A stretch of 64,000 bases of DNA from Gemmatimonadota bacterium (lineage in GTDB: Bacteria > Gemmatimonadota > Gemmatimonadetes > Gemmatimonadales > Gemmatimonadaceae). The translations under genes were made by a program, and so were the position numbers. The stretch is taken from positions 186,001-250,000 of the forward strand of contig JADJAD010000013.1 in the NCBI GenBank assembly GCA_016704465.1, given 5' to 3'. The notes beneath the pieces are model-generated. The model did no database searches. It was not told where the DNA came from and saw only the letters and a program-made list of their open reading frames with translations. Below, piece by piece: positions 54,682 to 64,000 of the stretch; the stretch's first letter is position 1, and every line of letters starts with the position of its first letter.

Positions 54682-55584
54682 CTATTGCTTGTCCAGGAAC
54701 TTGAAGATTGCCACGTAGGCATTTGCTAGCTCGTCGGCACTGGGGCTGTGCAGGCCTTGGGGCAAGAACAGCACTTCATTCTTCGTCTTGTCCTTCCTCA
54801 GCAATGCAACAAACTCTTCGAACGTCTCGGGGGGCACTTGGTCATCCTTACCGCCGTGCCAGATAAAGAATGGTGGGTCGTCTTCATCAAAATGCGTTAT
54901 CGGCTCGTATTTCTTGATGAAGTCTTTTGGCGCATACTCACTGGTTTCTACGAAAAACGAATTGCCGATTTCCTTCATGATCGGCACCTCATGACTCATA
55001 AAAACCTTCTCCACGACATCCAGCCCATCAACCGGCCCAGAGAAGTTGACAACGCCGGCAATCCTTATTCCCGGACGTAGTTTGTTGGGATAGGCTGGGT
55101 CATTGGCCGTGACCGCTACCATGCTGGCAATATGGGCTCCGGCCGAGAAGCCGGTGAGAATCACCCGGTCCAGATTCAGGTGATAGGTTGCGTTGTTGGC
55201 CTTCAAGAAGTTCAGCGCGTACGTCAAGTCTTCGGTGGCAACTGGAATCCCCTTCTTCAGCCGGTAATTCATGTTGACCACATCCATCCCCTTCTTCAGG
55301 TAGGGCCGAATGTATCGTTCCTCCCTGGTCTTGTCGCTTACGTAATAGCCGCCACCATGCAGGAACACGACGGTGTAGTTTTTGTCCTTTAGCTTACTGG
55401 AACTATTCGACAGGTAGATGTCCAGTACTTGTTCCGTGTCAGTACTGTACGGCACATCCTTCGTCACTTCATAAATTGCTTGTTGCTGCTCATCGGTCCT
55501 ATCAACCACTGCCGCGAGCTTAACAGAACACGAGCAAAGAACTAGCGAAGTGAACACGCCAAGGCGACGGATAGTTTTCGTCAT
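54682..55584 (-). CDS. alpha/beta hydrolase (carboxylesterase) lipoprotein, apparently acquired by transfer
   Basis: The 300-residue exported hydrolase has signal TSLVLCSC (lipobox) after ATG 55584. The oxyanion motif is VVFLHGGGYYVSD, the nucleophile GFSAGAHIASMV, the acid WHGGKDDQVP, and the catalytic His lies in PQGLHSPSADEL. This is the hormone-sensitive-lipase/BD-FAE-like esterase group. The gene is visibly lower in G+C than everything around it, with many Lys, Asn, Asp and Tyr codons ending in A or T. The product resembles Bacteroidetes lipoproteins. A transposase trace lies about 240 bases upstream of its start. I infer horizontal acquisition. Confidence 0.88.
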   Translation of the reverse strand: MTKTIRRLGVFTSLVLCSCSVKLAAVVDRTDEQQQAIYEVTKDVPYSTDTEQVLDIYLSNSSSKLKDKNYTVVFLHGGGYYVSDKTREERYIRPYLKKGMDVVNMNYRLKKGIPVATEDLTYALNFLKANNATYHLNLDRVILTGFSAGAHIASMVAVTANDPAYPNKLRPGIRIAGVVNFSGPVDGLDVVEKVFMSHEVPIMKEIGNSFFVETSEYAPKDFIKKYEPITHFDEDDPPFFIWHGGKDDQVPPETFEEFVALLRKDKTKNEVLFLPQGLHSPSADELANAYVAIFKFLDKQ

Positions 55585-56199
55585 GACCAGGGGGGGAGTT
55601 CGGATGGGGTCTGTCCCGGGGCTCGTTGAAACTCCGGTGGTGCCTCCGCACTGCAGCGTTGATCCGGCCAAGCACTTGCGCTCCGCTACCGAGGACACCG
55701 CCCGTGCGAAGAGTACGAGCGAAGGCGTCGACACACCAGCCCGCGCGTGCCCAGAACCCGCAACTCACCGCATCGTTGGACGATGGCACCGTGACGTGCG
55801 CGATGATGCTGGCCATCATCCCCTTGGGCTTGCGGACCGTGGAAGAGGCGCTGCCGGCGGAACTCCGCGCGCTCGCCGGCGCGCGGTTTGCCCATCACGC
55901 CGGCCGTCCGGACGTTGTGAGATCGCAGTACTTCGTACGCAGCACTGAGTACGGCCTCCTACGGTTCACCACCACGCAGGTGCGCCTAACGCTACCCCTA
56001 CCTCGGACGCTCCAACACGACGCAAACGCAGCGAGCCGTACATACTCCTCGGCCACGCCGAGTGCGACTGTTCAGCGTGTGGAGGTGTGGAAGTCGTCGC
56101 AGCACTCTGACCGCAACGAGCCACGACATCGGCCGGGAGGCGAGGCCCGCTGGGTGTCACCGCTATTCCGGTTGAAGTATCCCTGTGCGTCCCAGGCGT
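55585..56199. other. 615-base gap with a possible mutator-type transposase trace
   Basis: No intact gene. On the plus strand 55827-55922 reads GLRTVEEALPAELRALAGAR, then FAHHAGRPDVVR. From memory this resembles the N-terminal part of IS256/Mutator transposases, where a similar helix precedes the G-R-x-P-x-x-V-R string. The rest of the frame has no transposase character. No terminal inverted repeats or target duplication were seen. Confidence 0.35.
55827..55922 (+). pseudogene. possible IS256-like transposase fragment
   Basis: A 32-residue match of transposase type (see the surrounding gap) has no start, and no downstream DDE region was found. Its place beside the low-G+C esterase gene fits an old insertion. 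The assignment rests on memory of the family, not on a search. Confidence 0.3.
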
Positions 56200-57129
56200 C
56201 TATCTGGCGTACAGCGTCCGCAGCCCCCGGACCACCGCCGTTCCCACCACGTCCACGTGGCCCATGCCGGGGTGAAACTCCGTGACGACCGTGAGCCCCG
56301 GATACTTTCGCCCGGCCAGCACGCCCGCCAAGTGGGCCGTCCCACTGACGATCCTCCCGACGCCCTCCAGATCAGCGTCACTCGCTTCGAGGACGCCAGC
56401 CGCCAGGTAGATCCCGACCGGGAGATCCGTGTGGTCCTTCGCGTACCGCGCCTCCTGGCGAAAGATGTCACCGTCGCCGTAGGCCATGGCTGGACTCGAG
56501 ATCAGGTACTTCTTGAACGGCGAATTCGGCTGGAAGATTGCCCAGGACGCGAAAAACCCGCCGGCCGACACGCCGAACAGGCCGAGCTGGCTGCGGTCGA
56601 TCGGATACTTGGCGCTCACCAGGGGCATCAGCTCCGACACGATGACGTTCAGAAACTTCGGCGCCCCGCCGACGCACGTGGACGGCTCGGTCTTCATGTC
56701 CGCGCACAGCTTGGACACCAACTGGCCAAACGTATCCTTCATGTCCCAATCGGGCGGCGAGAACTCGTAGATCCGGCGCCGGGTCCAGAGCGCTTCGCCT
56801 TCATCAGCCCCCGTCCCGATGCTGATCACGAACGGGCTCTCGATCACCCCGGCCAGGCTCCGCGCCGCCGTATTGACGGACGAAAAGGCCCAGTCGCCGT
56901 CGGTCGAGATCAAGGCCTGATAGCTCTTGCCGTCTCCCGCCTTGTAGCCCGGGGGAAGTCCCACGCTCACCGAGAAAGTGACGCCCATCGACGGCGACTG
57001 AAAGGTGAAGGCCTCGACTTGTCCGAGTGGGACGGGACGGGTCTCGAGTTCCTGTGCGCCAATCGGGGCCGCCCAGAGGACGACGAGGCACGCCGAGACC
57101 GCGGCGAACGTAGCAGTCGTGATTCGCAT
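56200..57129 (-). CDS. exported esterase-D-type alpha/beta hydrolase
   Basis: The 309-residue exported protein has a signal in residues 1-25 (FAAVSACLVVLWAAPIGA). The fold is the esterase D/IroE-like type: SVSVGLPPGYKAGDGKSYQA, VISIGTGADEGEAL and the nucleophile in LFGVSAGGFFASWAIFQ. The acid is probably in LEASDADLEG and the His in FHPGMGHVDVVG. These enzymes hydrolyse siderophore esters, S-formylglutathione or simple esters; no iron genes are nearby. It is expressed from its own minus-strand start; a strong terminator separates it from the BIG2 lipoprotein upstream. Confidence 0.87.
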   Translation of the reverse strand: MRITTATFAAVSACLVVLWAAPIGAQELETRPVPLGQVEAFTFQSPSMGVTFSVSVGLPPGYKAGDGKSYQALISTDGDWAFSSVNTAARSLAGVIESPFVISIGTGADEGEALWTRRRIYEFSPPDWDMKDTFGQLVSKLCADMKTEPSTCVGGAPKFLNVIVSELMPLVSAKYPIDRSQLGLFGVSAGGFFASWAIFQPNSPFKKYLISSPAMAYGDGDIFRQEARYAKDHTDLPVGIYLAAGVLEASDADLEGVGRIVSGTAHLAGVLAGRKYPGLTVVTEFHPGMGHVDVVGTAVVRGLRTLYAR

Positions 57130-57224
57130 GAATACGCCTGATAGAGTTCGCAGGAAGGTACACGCGGTGGGGTGCAGATCGTCATCGAGCGGCTCGCCAC
57201 GCGGTTCGTGGTGGGTGATGAAGC

Positions 57225-57260
57225 GGGGCGCACCACCACAGTTTCGTGGTGGTGCGCCCC
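57225..57260 (-). terminator. perfect 15-bp hairpin after the BIG2 lipoprotein gene
   Basis: GGGGCGCACCACCAC (57225-57239) pairs fully with 57246-57260 around a six-base loop. It lies 38 bases beyond the stop of the BIG2 gene on the minus strand. Confidence 0.7.
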
Positions 57261-57297
57261 GCCCCGTGCCGACGGTTCGTGCTGATGTTGCGCACCG

Positions 57298-59988
57298 TTA
57301 CCGCTTGAACAGGCGGGTGAAGGTCCACGCCTGCCCGGTGAACGCTCCGGTCGGCTGCATCGAGGGTATCGTGACGTTGCCCTGGAACGGTGTGTCGAGC
57401 GACTTGGCCGCACCGAAGTTCATGTTCTGCAGGTAGTACTTGCCTGGCCCGAACGGCCACGGCGCGGGCTTCCAGAGCATCCCTGTGGGAAGGGGTGGGT
57501 TGTTCCCGGTCATGAAGCAGCGCGTCGGACTGTCCGCGCCCTCCAGGGCCATGTTCGAGCCAGTGAACAAGGTGTGCATGGTGTAGAAGCCCGGTGACCC
57601 GGCGGCCGGCAGGAAGTACCAGTGTTGCCCGCTGAAACTCCCCACGCCGATGTTGAAGCAGTCAAGGGTCCCGGGGTAGATGTCCAGTGCCTCACCGACA
57701 AGGAAATCATTGGTCAGGCGATAGTAGTACGCGGGATCCCAGAACGCCGTGCTGAACGACGACACCACACTCGACGGAAGGGTGTTGCCGATGGTGCTCT
57801 GCACCGCGGTCGTCACCGTGACCTCGTAACCCGTCGCGAACTCCGACAACAGGGCAGTCGGCGTCACCGTCACCGTCTTCTGCGAGACGGTCCGTGTGGC
57901 GGGAATCGATACTCCGCCCTTCTTCAGCATCACGCTGACGTCGGAGACGGTTGCTGGATTGATGTTGTCGGAGAAGGTGACCTGCACCGTGGACTCGATC
58001 GTCACGTTCGTTGCCGAGTTGGTCGGCGAGACGCTCACCACGCTGAGTGACGGAACGCCCAGAACCGTGATCACCTTCGCGTTGTTCTTCCCTTCCGACA
58101 TCGCCGTGATCGTCGTCGCGCCTGCGGCAATCCCCGAGATGACGCCCTGCGCGTTGACCACCGCGATGGTCAGATTGCTCGACGTGTAGGTGACGGTGCG
58201 GCCAGTCAACGTATTGCCGCCGGCGTCCTTGAGCACCACGGTCGACTGCACGCTGGTGCCGACGCTGATGCTGCTCGATGGTGTGGTCAGCGTGACGGTC
58301 TCCACCGGCACGTTCGTGACGGTGATGGTGGCGGCCGCTGACTTCCCTTCGACCAGGGCCGTGATCGTCGCGGTCCCGGCGCTTACTCCCGTCACGGTTC
58401 CACTCGTCGACACCGATGCAACCGTGGCGGCCGAGCTGCTCCACGTCACCACTCGGCCCGTCAGCGGATTCCCGGTCCCGTCCCTCGGTGTTGCCGCGAT
58501 CGAGAGGGTCTGCCCCGTCACCAGGGAGCCTGTTGTCGGCGTGACCGTGACCGCTGCCACGGGAACGACGACCGCAGTCACGCTCAGCGCCACCGATTGC
58601 GCCGTGCTGCCGGAGGTGGCCGTGATGTTGGCGACGCCTGGGGCGACACCGGTAATGCTTCCCGCGGCGGAAATCGTGGCGACAGCGGCGTTGGATGTCG
58701 CAAAGATGATCGAGACGCCAGGAAGTGTGTTGCCGGAACCATCCTTCGCCACCGCCGTAGCCACCGCCGACTGGCCCTCGACGATCGTCGGCGGAGTGAT
58801 CGTGAGCGTGATCGAACTGACGGCTTGCGTGACGGTGATGGCAACGCTCGAGAACTGGCCCTCCGACGACGCCGTGATCGCCGCAGCGCCAACACCGACC
58901 GCGGTGATGACACCGGCCTGCGTCACGGTGGCAACGGCGGCGTTGGATGTGACCCACGCAATCGGACGGCCGGCGAGCGCAGCACCGTTCGCGTCACGGG
59001 CCACGGCGGTCCCAACCTGCACATCCCCGACTCGCATCGCCCCATTGCCGAGGGAGAGCGAAATCGTCGCCACGGGCACCTGAGTCACCGTCACAACGGC
59101 CGTCCCGGATTGTCCTTCGGACGTCGCAGTGATTGTGGCCGATCCCGGACTGACCGCGGCGACGATCCCCGACCCGTCGACCGTCGCGACGCCGGCATTC
59201 GTGGTCGACCAGGTCGTCACGCGGCCGCTTAACGTCGCGCCTTGCGCGCTGCGCAGCGTTGCGACGGCCTGTGTGGATTGTCCCGGCGTCAATGCACTTG
59301 AATTGAGTACGACCGCGACGGTCGCGACCGGGGGCGGCGTGACGGTGATCGCAGCACTCGCTGTCTTCCCCTCGCTCGACGCGGTCACGGTGGCCGTGCC
59401 AGCCGCCACACCGGTCACGACTCCCGCGGTCGTCACGGTGACGATCGCGGGCTGCAGCGATGCCCACGTGATCGTCCGGCCAGTTAGACTCGTGCCCTGC
59501 GCGTCCCTGGCGATCGCGGTCAGTGTGACGGTGCCGCCGAGGGCGATGCTGCTGCTCGCCGGCTGGATTTCGAGCGTGTTGATTGGCGCGACGGTGACCG
59601 TGACGGTCGCTGTCCCGTTCGTTCCCCCGGCCGTTGCCGTGATCGTTGCCGTTCCCGCGCTCAGCCCGGTGACCAGCCCCGTCGTGCTCACCGTCGCCAC
59701 GGCACCGGCACTCGACGCCCAGGTGGCGACAGGAACGGGAGTGCAGTTCGATGAGCTCACCGATGCATTGACCTGCACGGTGGCCCCGGTCACTATCGAG
59801 GGAGCGTTCGGTGAAACAGCGACCGCGGTCACTTTGCACTCCGCCTTGGTCGACTTGGGCTCGCAGGCAATCGTGAAGACAAGTCCACCGAGGGCGGCGC
59901 CAGCCAGGGTGAAGCGCCGCAGGCCTCGGGCGAGCGGAGTCCGCAGATGGCTTTGGGGAGATACGCGTCCATCGCGCTGTTCGGACAT
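57298..59988 (-). CDS. lipoprotein with seven BIG2 Ig-like domains, a Big_5 domain and a beta-trefoil-like end
   Basis: The 896-residue surface protein starts at ATG 59988. Its lipoprotein signal ends LGGLVFTIAC. Seven BIG2 repeats of about 85 residues follow, each with a closing pattern such as ATVSTTGLVTGLSAGTATIT. Then comes a Big_5/SbsA-type domain (VSVSPTNSATNVTIESTVQV). About 140 C-terminal residues (YYRLTNDFLVGEALDIYP; WYFLPAAGSPGFYTMHTLFT) look like a ricin-type or other carbohydrate-binding module. It probably reaches out from the outer membrane to bind a polymer. It is divergent from the hybrid sensor gene, which is the kind of regulator that controls glycan-use genes. Confidence 0.88.
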   Translation of the reverse strand: MSEQRDGRVSPQSHLRTPLARGLRRFTLAGAALGGLVFTIACEPKSTKAECKVTAVAVSPNAPSIVTGATVQVNASVSSSNCTPVPVATWASSAGAVATVSTTGLVTGLSAGTATITATAGGTNGTATVTVTVAPINTLEIQPASSSIALGGTVTLTAIARDAQGTSLTGRTITWASLQPAIVTVTTAGVVTGVAAGTATVTASSEGKTASAAITVTPPPVATVAVVLNSSALTPGQSTQAVATLRSAQGATLSGRVTTWSTTNAGVATVDGSGIVAAVSPGSATITATSEGQSGTAVVTVTQVPVATISLSLGNGAMRVGDVQVGTAVARDANGAALAGRPIAWVTSNAAVATVTQAGVITAVGVGAAAITASSEGQFSSVAITVTQAVSSITLTITPPTIVEGQSAVATAVAKDGSGNTLPGVSIIFATSNAAVATISAAGSITGVAPGVANITATSGSTAQSVALSVTAVVVPVAAVTVTPTTGSLVTGQTLSIAATPRDGTGNPLTGRVVTWSSSAATVASVSTSGTVTGVSAGTATITALVEGKSAAATITVTNVPVETVTLTTPSSSISVGTSVQSTVVLKDAGGNTLTGRTVTYTSSNLTIAVVNAQGVISGIAAGATTITAMSEGKNNAKVITVLGVPSLSVVSVSPTNSATNVTIESTVQVTFSDNINPATVSDVSVMLKKGGVSIPATRTVSQKTVTVTPTALLSEFATGYEVTVTTAVQSTIGNTLPSSVVSSFSTAFWDPAYYYRLTNDFLVGEALDIYPGTLDCFNIGVGSFSGQHWYFLPAAGSPGFYTMHTLFTGSNMALEGADSPTRCFMTGNNPPLPTGMLWKPAPWPFGPGKYYLQNMNFGAAKSLDTPFQGNVTIPSMQPTGAFTGQAWTFTRLFKR

Positions 59989-60246
59989 CTTCGTTGCTCC
60001 GTGAGAGGGGCGGTCGTGCGGGAGGGGACTACGTGTTGCGGCCCTCCGGGGAGGAGGGGCACACGACGCGGGAGCCAGCCCCGTGTGTGGCGGGCCATCT
60101 ATTCGACGGTTGCGAATGGGCAGGAGAGCGCGAGCGCTCCATGTCCTTGCGCCTGCGTCCCGCGGGACGCACGAGGAGCAGGTCGGGACGCTCGCGCAGC
60201 GGCGTGCCTCGCGACCGACCGCCTCGCAGGACTACCTTGGGGAGGC

Positions 60247-63200
60247 ATGCAGCCCGTCACCCGAAGGCTTCTCTGGCTCGCGCTCAGCGCGGCGACGCTC
60301 GGCGTGGCGACGCTCACGCGAAACGCCAGCGCGCAGGTCAGCGGCTATCGGGTTGAGTCGTTCACGATTCATGACGGCCTGCCGAGCCAGGCGATCACGG
60401 ACGTCACCGAGACCTCGGACGGCTATCTATGGATTGCCGCGGGCGGAATCCTCGCTCGGTTCGACGGGTACCTGTTCCGTGCCTATACACAGGCCAACAC
60501 GCCGTCGCTCGTTCGGCGGGTCCATCACCTGCACGCGGGCATCGGTGACACCCTCTGGATTCTCGATGAGGGGAATGCCGTCTTCGCGCATGCGGGCGGC
60601 ACGGTGGTTCCGATCCTGCCGCCCTCCGACTTCGACCTCGATGGGTTGATCCAGGATGGCGATGGGACGTTGTACGGCCTGGGGTCGGGCTCGGTGTGGC
60701 GACTGCATCGTGGCGGGGGCACGCATTCGGAGGTGCTGCCGCGCATTTCACTGGGGGTCACTCGCATTCGCAGTGGCCGGAACGGCAGCGGCCGCGCCTG
60801 GATCGTCGACTCCAATGCGGTCCTCAGGGAACTCGGCGCCAACGCTCGCCGATCGCGTCGTACCCTCTTTCCAGCGGCAGTCGCCACCTCCCGGTCCACC
60901 GGAGAGCTCTACACGTTAAGTGCGCGCGGCGGACTGCGGGATGTGGTCCGGGCCACCGGTGACGTCGTGACGAGCTTCGCCGAAGCCGGCACCTACTTCC
61001 CGGCGATCCTTGATCGCGACGGGAGACTGTGGGTCGTTTCCGCCGCGACCTACGATGTATTCGAACGCGGGCGAACCGAACCGGTGGCGCGCATCCCGTC
61101 GCCCGAACCCGGAGCCGCGGGCATGCTCTTCGAGGGCGAGTCGGGCTGTGTGTGGGTGACGGAGACCGTCCTAATGAAAGCCTGCCGGGTTCCGTTCAGC
61201 ACCATTCCGCTGAGCATCACCCCGCGCCAGTTCATCACGCGCGGGCCAGACGGTGCGGGCATGACCTGGGATGCCGACAGTCAGGTCGTTGCGCTCACGG
61301 CCACTGGGGACACCAGGCGCCTCGCCCGCGTGCGACAAGGCATGAGCGTCGCGCGCGCACATGTCGACGTCAGGAACACCATCTGGTGGTCGATCAGCAG
61401 CGCGATGCCTGACGACACCGGACTGCGGCTCCTGCCGCGCGCGGGGGCGTATGCGTTTGCCGAGGACCGGCGGAGTGGTGGTTCGTTGTGGTACGCCACC
61501 GCGCACCAGGTCCTGTATCGGGTCACGATCCCGACGTCGGGTCGCAGCGAGGTGCTCGACTCTGTCGTCGCCCACGGCGTGGTGACGGCCATGACCGTGA
61601 GCAGCGATGGAACGCTCTGGGCCACCCTCAAGCGACCGGACCTCCGATCGGAGGTGCTGCGCGTCGCCGACGGCCAGCCGACCACGTTGTCCAGCGGCGA
61701 AGGGTTCCCCACTGCGGCGCTGCGAGCGATCAAGGCCGACGACGACGGCACTGTCTGGTTAGGCACGTACGGCGGCGGGCTGCTGCGTTACCGCGATGGA
61801 CGCTTCGGCACGGTCACGGAGGAGCAGGGACTGGGGGAGAATGTGGTGACGAGCCTCCTCGAGGACGACGCTGGCAACCTCTGGATGGGGGGCAACCGGA
61901 GCGTGCACCGAGTCGCGAAGCGCGACGTGCATGCCGTTCTCGACGGCGCCGCCGCGCGCGTTCGTGGCGTCGTGTATGGCCGCGCCGACGGGCTCCTCTC
62001 GCCCGAGACGACCGGCTACCCGGGATTCCGGGATGACTCCGGCCGGTTCTGGTTTCCCACCATTACCGGCGCCGCGGTCGTCGATCCCGCACTCGCGCTC
62101 TCGCTCGATTCCGCCCCACCGCGCGTCCACATTCTGGCGCTTCAGACGGCGCGCGATACCGTCGAGGGCGGGAAGCTCGGCACGGCACGTCTCACCCGCG
62201 GCAATCGCCGCCTGACGATCGCTTACACCGGGATTGCGATGCGCAACAGCCCGGCCGTGCAGTATGAGTATCGCATCGACGGCGTCGACACCGACTGGAT
62301 TTCCGCCGGAACAGCGCGCACCGCGATCTACAACAACGTCAATCCGGGGACGCACACCTTTCGGGTGCGTGCCATCAACGGCGGCGGAGTCTCCAGCGTG
62401 GCCGACGCGACGTTGACCTTCACGGTTCCGCACCTGTTCTACGAGACACCAGTGTTCCTTGCGGTGCTCCTGCTGTCAGCCGCGTCCCTTGCCTGGGCCG
62501 GCGTCAACTACCGGGAGCGACGGGCCCGTCGGCGCGTCGCGTGGCTGGAACAGGCGGTGGACGAACGTACGGCGACCCTCGCGACGGCGCTCAGCACCGT
62601 CGCGGCACAAGCCGATCAGCTGCGGACGCTCGACGAGGCGAAGTCGCGATTCTTCGCCAACGTGAGCCATGAGTTCCGCACTCCGCTCTCCCTCATCATC
62701 GGACCCGTCGACGACCTGCGCGAAGGACGGTCCGGTGAACTCAGCCCGATCGTACGTCGGCGTCTGGAGGGGGTGCAGAGCAATGCCAATCGTCTGCTGC
62801 AGCTCGTCGAGCAGATCCTCGACGTGGCGCGCCTCGAGTCGGGGACGCTGCACCTGAGCGCCGAGGTCCGCGACCTCCTGCCGCTTCTGCGACGCATGGC
62901 TGATTCATTTTCCTCGCTCGCCGAGCGACGGGGAATCCGATTCCGGTTGTCATGCCCGGTGGGCGGCCTGCGGGTGCGTTACGACCCCGACCAGATGGAG
63001 AAGGTGGTCAGCAACCTGGTGGGAAACGCGCTCAAGTTCACGCCGGGTGGAGGTGAGGTGGAGCTGAGGGCGACGGCGGAGCCCGACGGCGACGGCGGGG
63101 GACTCGCCGTGATCGAGGTCCAGGACACCGGGCCCGGAATCGCTGCGGAGTTTCACGCTCGCGTCTTCGAGCGCTTCTTCCAGGTCGACGATTCGTCGCG

Positions 63201-64000
63201 ACGAGCACACGAGGGAACCGGCATCGGGCTCGCGCTGGTGCGCGAGCTGGTCGAACTCCACGGTGGTACCGTGACGCTCCGCAGCGCACTCGGCGAGGGG
63301 AGCACGTTCACTCTGCGCCTTCCGCTCGCGACCGGCACCGGCGCCGTCTCGGCCGAGCATCTCGCCCATGCTCCTGACCACGGGCGTGTCGAGCAGCGCG
63401 CGTCCGCGATACCTGCACCGGCACGGTTGTCCGCCGCGCCAGACGCGACGACGGTGCTGGTGATCGAGGACAACGCCGAACTGCTGGAGTTCCTGCGCGA
63501 TCACTTGGCCGAGCGCTATCGGGTGCTGGTCGCCGAGAACGGCCTGCGGGGGCTGGAGATGGCGCGGGCGCACGTGCCCGACCTCATCGTCAGCGACGTG
63601 ATGATGCCGGGCATGGACGGGCAGGCCCTGTGCGAGGCGGTGAAGCACGACGCGGAGATCGACTTCATCCCGGTCATCCTCCTGACGGCCAAGGCGTCGC
63701 GTGATTCGCGCCTCGCGGGCCTCGCGGGAGGAGCGGATGACTACCTGACCAAGCCGGTCGATCTCCCCGAGCTGCTGATTCGCGCCGACAACCTGATTGC
63801 GTCGCGCCGGCGAGTCCGGGAGCGTTGGCATGCCGCCGATCGACAGCTCCCGTCGATCAACGTTCCGGTGAAGGCGCCGCCGCGCGACGCGTCGGCGCGT
63901 GCGTTGCTGGAAAAGCTGAGCCGCGTGCTCGCGGACCATCTGGCCGACGAGGAGTTCACGGTCGAGGCGATGGCGGCCGCAATGGGGATGGGGCGCAGCA
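60247..64000 (+). CDS. hybrid two-component system regulator (HTCS type), 3' end outside window
   Basis: The frame is open from ATG 60247 to the edge, 1251 residues. It has a signal peptide (1-30), then a periplasmic two-propeller sensor with Reg_prop repeats (HDGLPSQAITDVTETSDGYL; WLGTYGGGLLRYRDGRFG) and a Y_Y_Y domain (LTIAYTGIAMRNSPAVQYEY). A membrane helix lies at about 730-755. HisKA follows with phospho-acceptor His808 (KSRFFANVSHEFRTPLSLI), then HATPase (NLVGNALKFTPGGG; DTGPGIA; GTGIGLALV). The receiver has Asp1117 (DLIVSDVMMPGMDG) and Lys in YLTKPVDLPE. The last residues (DEEFTVEAMAAAMGMGRS) are the start of an AraC-type DNA-binding domain. In Bacteroides such proteins sense glycan fragments and activate use loci. 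Confidence 0.93.
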   Translation, partial: MQPVTRRLLWLALSAATLGVATLTRNASAQVSGYRVESFTIHDGLPSQAITDVTETSDGYLWIAAGGILARFDGYLFRAYTQANTPSLVRRVHHLHAGIGDTLWILDEGNAVFAHAGGTVVPILPPSDFDLDGLIQDGDGTLYGLGSGSVWRLHRGGGTHSEVLPRISLGVTRIRSGRNGSGRAWIVDSNAVLRELGANARRSRRTLFPAAVATSRSTGELYTLSARGGLRDVVRATGDVVTSFAEAGTYFPAILDRDGRLWVVSAATYDVFERGRTEPVARIPSPEPGAAGMLFEGESGCVWVTETVLMKACRVPFSTIPLSITPRQFITRGPDGAGMTWDADSQVVALTATGDTRRLARVRQGMSVARAHVDVRNTIWWSISSAMPDDTGLRLLPRAGAYAFAEDRRSGGSLWYATAHQVLYRVTIPTSGRSEVLDSVVAHGVVTAMTVSSDGTLWATLKRPDLRSEVLRVADGQPTTLSSGEGFPTAALRAIKADDDGTVWLGTYGGGLLRYRDGRFGTVTEEQGLGENVVTSLLEDDAGNLWMGGNRSVHRVAKRDVHAVLDGAAARVRGVVYGRADGLLSPETTGYPGFRDDSGRFWFPTITGAAVVDPALALSLDSAPPRVHILALQTARDTVEGGKLGTARLTRGNRRLTIAYTGIAMRNSPAVQYEYRIDGVDTDWISAGTARTAIYNNVNPGTHTFRVRAINGGGVSSVADATLTFTVPHLFYETPVFLAVLLLSAASLAWAGVNYRERRARRRVAWLEQAVDERTATLATALSTVAAQADQLRTLDEAKSRFFANVSHEFRTPLSLIIGPVDDLREGRSGELSPIVRRRLEGVQSNANRLLQLVEQILDVARLESGTLHLSAEVRDLLPLLRRMADSFSSLAERRGIRFRLSCPVGGLRVRYDPDQMEKVVSNLVGNALKFTPGGGEVELRATAEPDGDGGGLAVIEVQDTGPGIAAEFHARVFERFFQVDDSSRRAHEGTGIGLALVRELVELHGGTVTLRSALGEGSTFTLRLPLATGTGAVSAEHLAHAPDHGRVEQRASAIPAPARLSAAPDATTVLVIEDNAELLEFLRDHLAERYRVLVAENGLRGLEMARAHVPDLIVSDVMMPGMDGQALCEAVKHDAEIDFIPVILLTAKASRDSRLAGLAGGADDYLTKPVDLPELLIRADNLIASRRRVRERWHAADRQLPSINVPVKAPPRDASARALLEKLSRVLADHLADEEFTVEAMAAAMGMGRS

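Noticed and set aside
58190..59083. 297-codon plus-strand ORF opposite the BIG2 lipoprotein
   Set aside because: Its repeats only reflect the BIG2 repeats on the other strand; no start signal or independent domain.

Overview
The window is high-G+C DNA (about two thirds G+C by eye) from a Gram-negative, chemoheterotrophic bacterium. I infer a member of Gemmatimonadota. The grounds are serine/threonine kinases with 2TM and coiled-coil tails, many Ig-like (BIG2) lipoproteins, a one-chain E1 alpha/beta dehydrogenase, many GTG starts, and outer-membrane efflux genes. No rRNA, tRNA, CRISPR array or intact insertion sequence was found. Nearly all of the window is ordinary chromosome; a lightly accessory stretch lies at about 45.6-48.2 kb and again at 54.5-56.2 kb.

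Layout. 0-5.6 kb: end of an alpha/beta hydrolase, a TPR gene broken by a stop, a small membrane protein, and two paralogous kinases. 5.8-12 kb: lon (frameshifted), a MacB/FtsX-type permease, penicillin-binding protein 1A. 12-17 kb: glutamine-dependent NAD synthetase, and a blaI/blaR1-like (M56) pair behind two operator-like repeats. 17-22.9 kb: HNH endonuclease, HIT protein, fused E1, and a repeat lipoprotein. 23-27.2 kb: four minus-strand genes joined by ATGA overlaps (M15 carboxypeptidase, MpaA, SpmA-SpmB fusion, Mpl), read as a murein-peptide recovery operon. 27.4-37.7 kb: amidohydrolase, uracil-DNA-glycosylase-like protein, GNAT, dimethylglycine-dehydrogenase-like flavoprotein, LOG protein, and a two-lobed M42 peptidase with one dead lobe. 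37.8-40.6 kb: serC and serA (serA frameshifted). 40.8-45 kb: large secreted Ig-like protein and a metallophosphoesterase lipoprotein. 45-48.2 kb: reductase, membrane protein, truncated serine hydrolase, NAD-dependent epimerase. 48.2-53.8 kb: a TetR-controlled export operon (TetR, membrane fusion protein, FtsX permease, ATPase, TolC-type lipoprotein, small membrane protein). 53.9-60 kb: SnoaL-like lipoprotein, a low-G+C esterase next to a transposase trace, another esterase, and a seven-BIG2 lipoprotein. 60.2 kb to the end: a hybrid two-component sensor of the Bacteroides HTCS type, cut by the window edge.

Cautions. Four single-base indels in G/C runs break lon, serA and the membrane fusion protein (twice, compensating). 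In each case removing or adding one base restores a full-length conserved protein, so sequencing or assembly error is the simplest explanation. Separately, short tandem repeats (8-15 bp units, 2.5-6 copies) recur inside or beside genes, and the octamer CGTTAGGC occurs twelve times, often as a Leu-Gly codon pair using the otherwise rare TTA codon.
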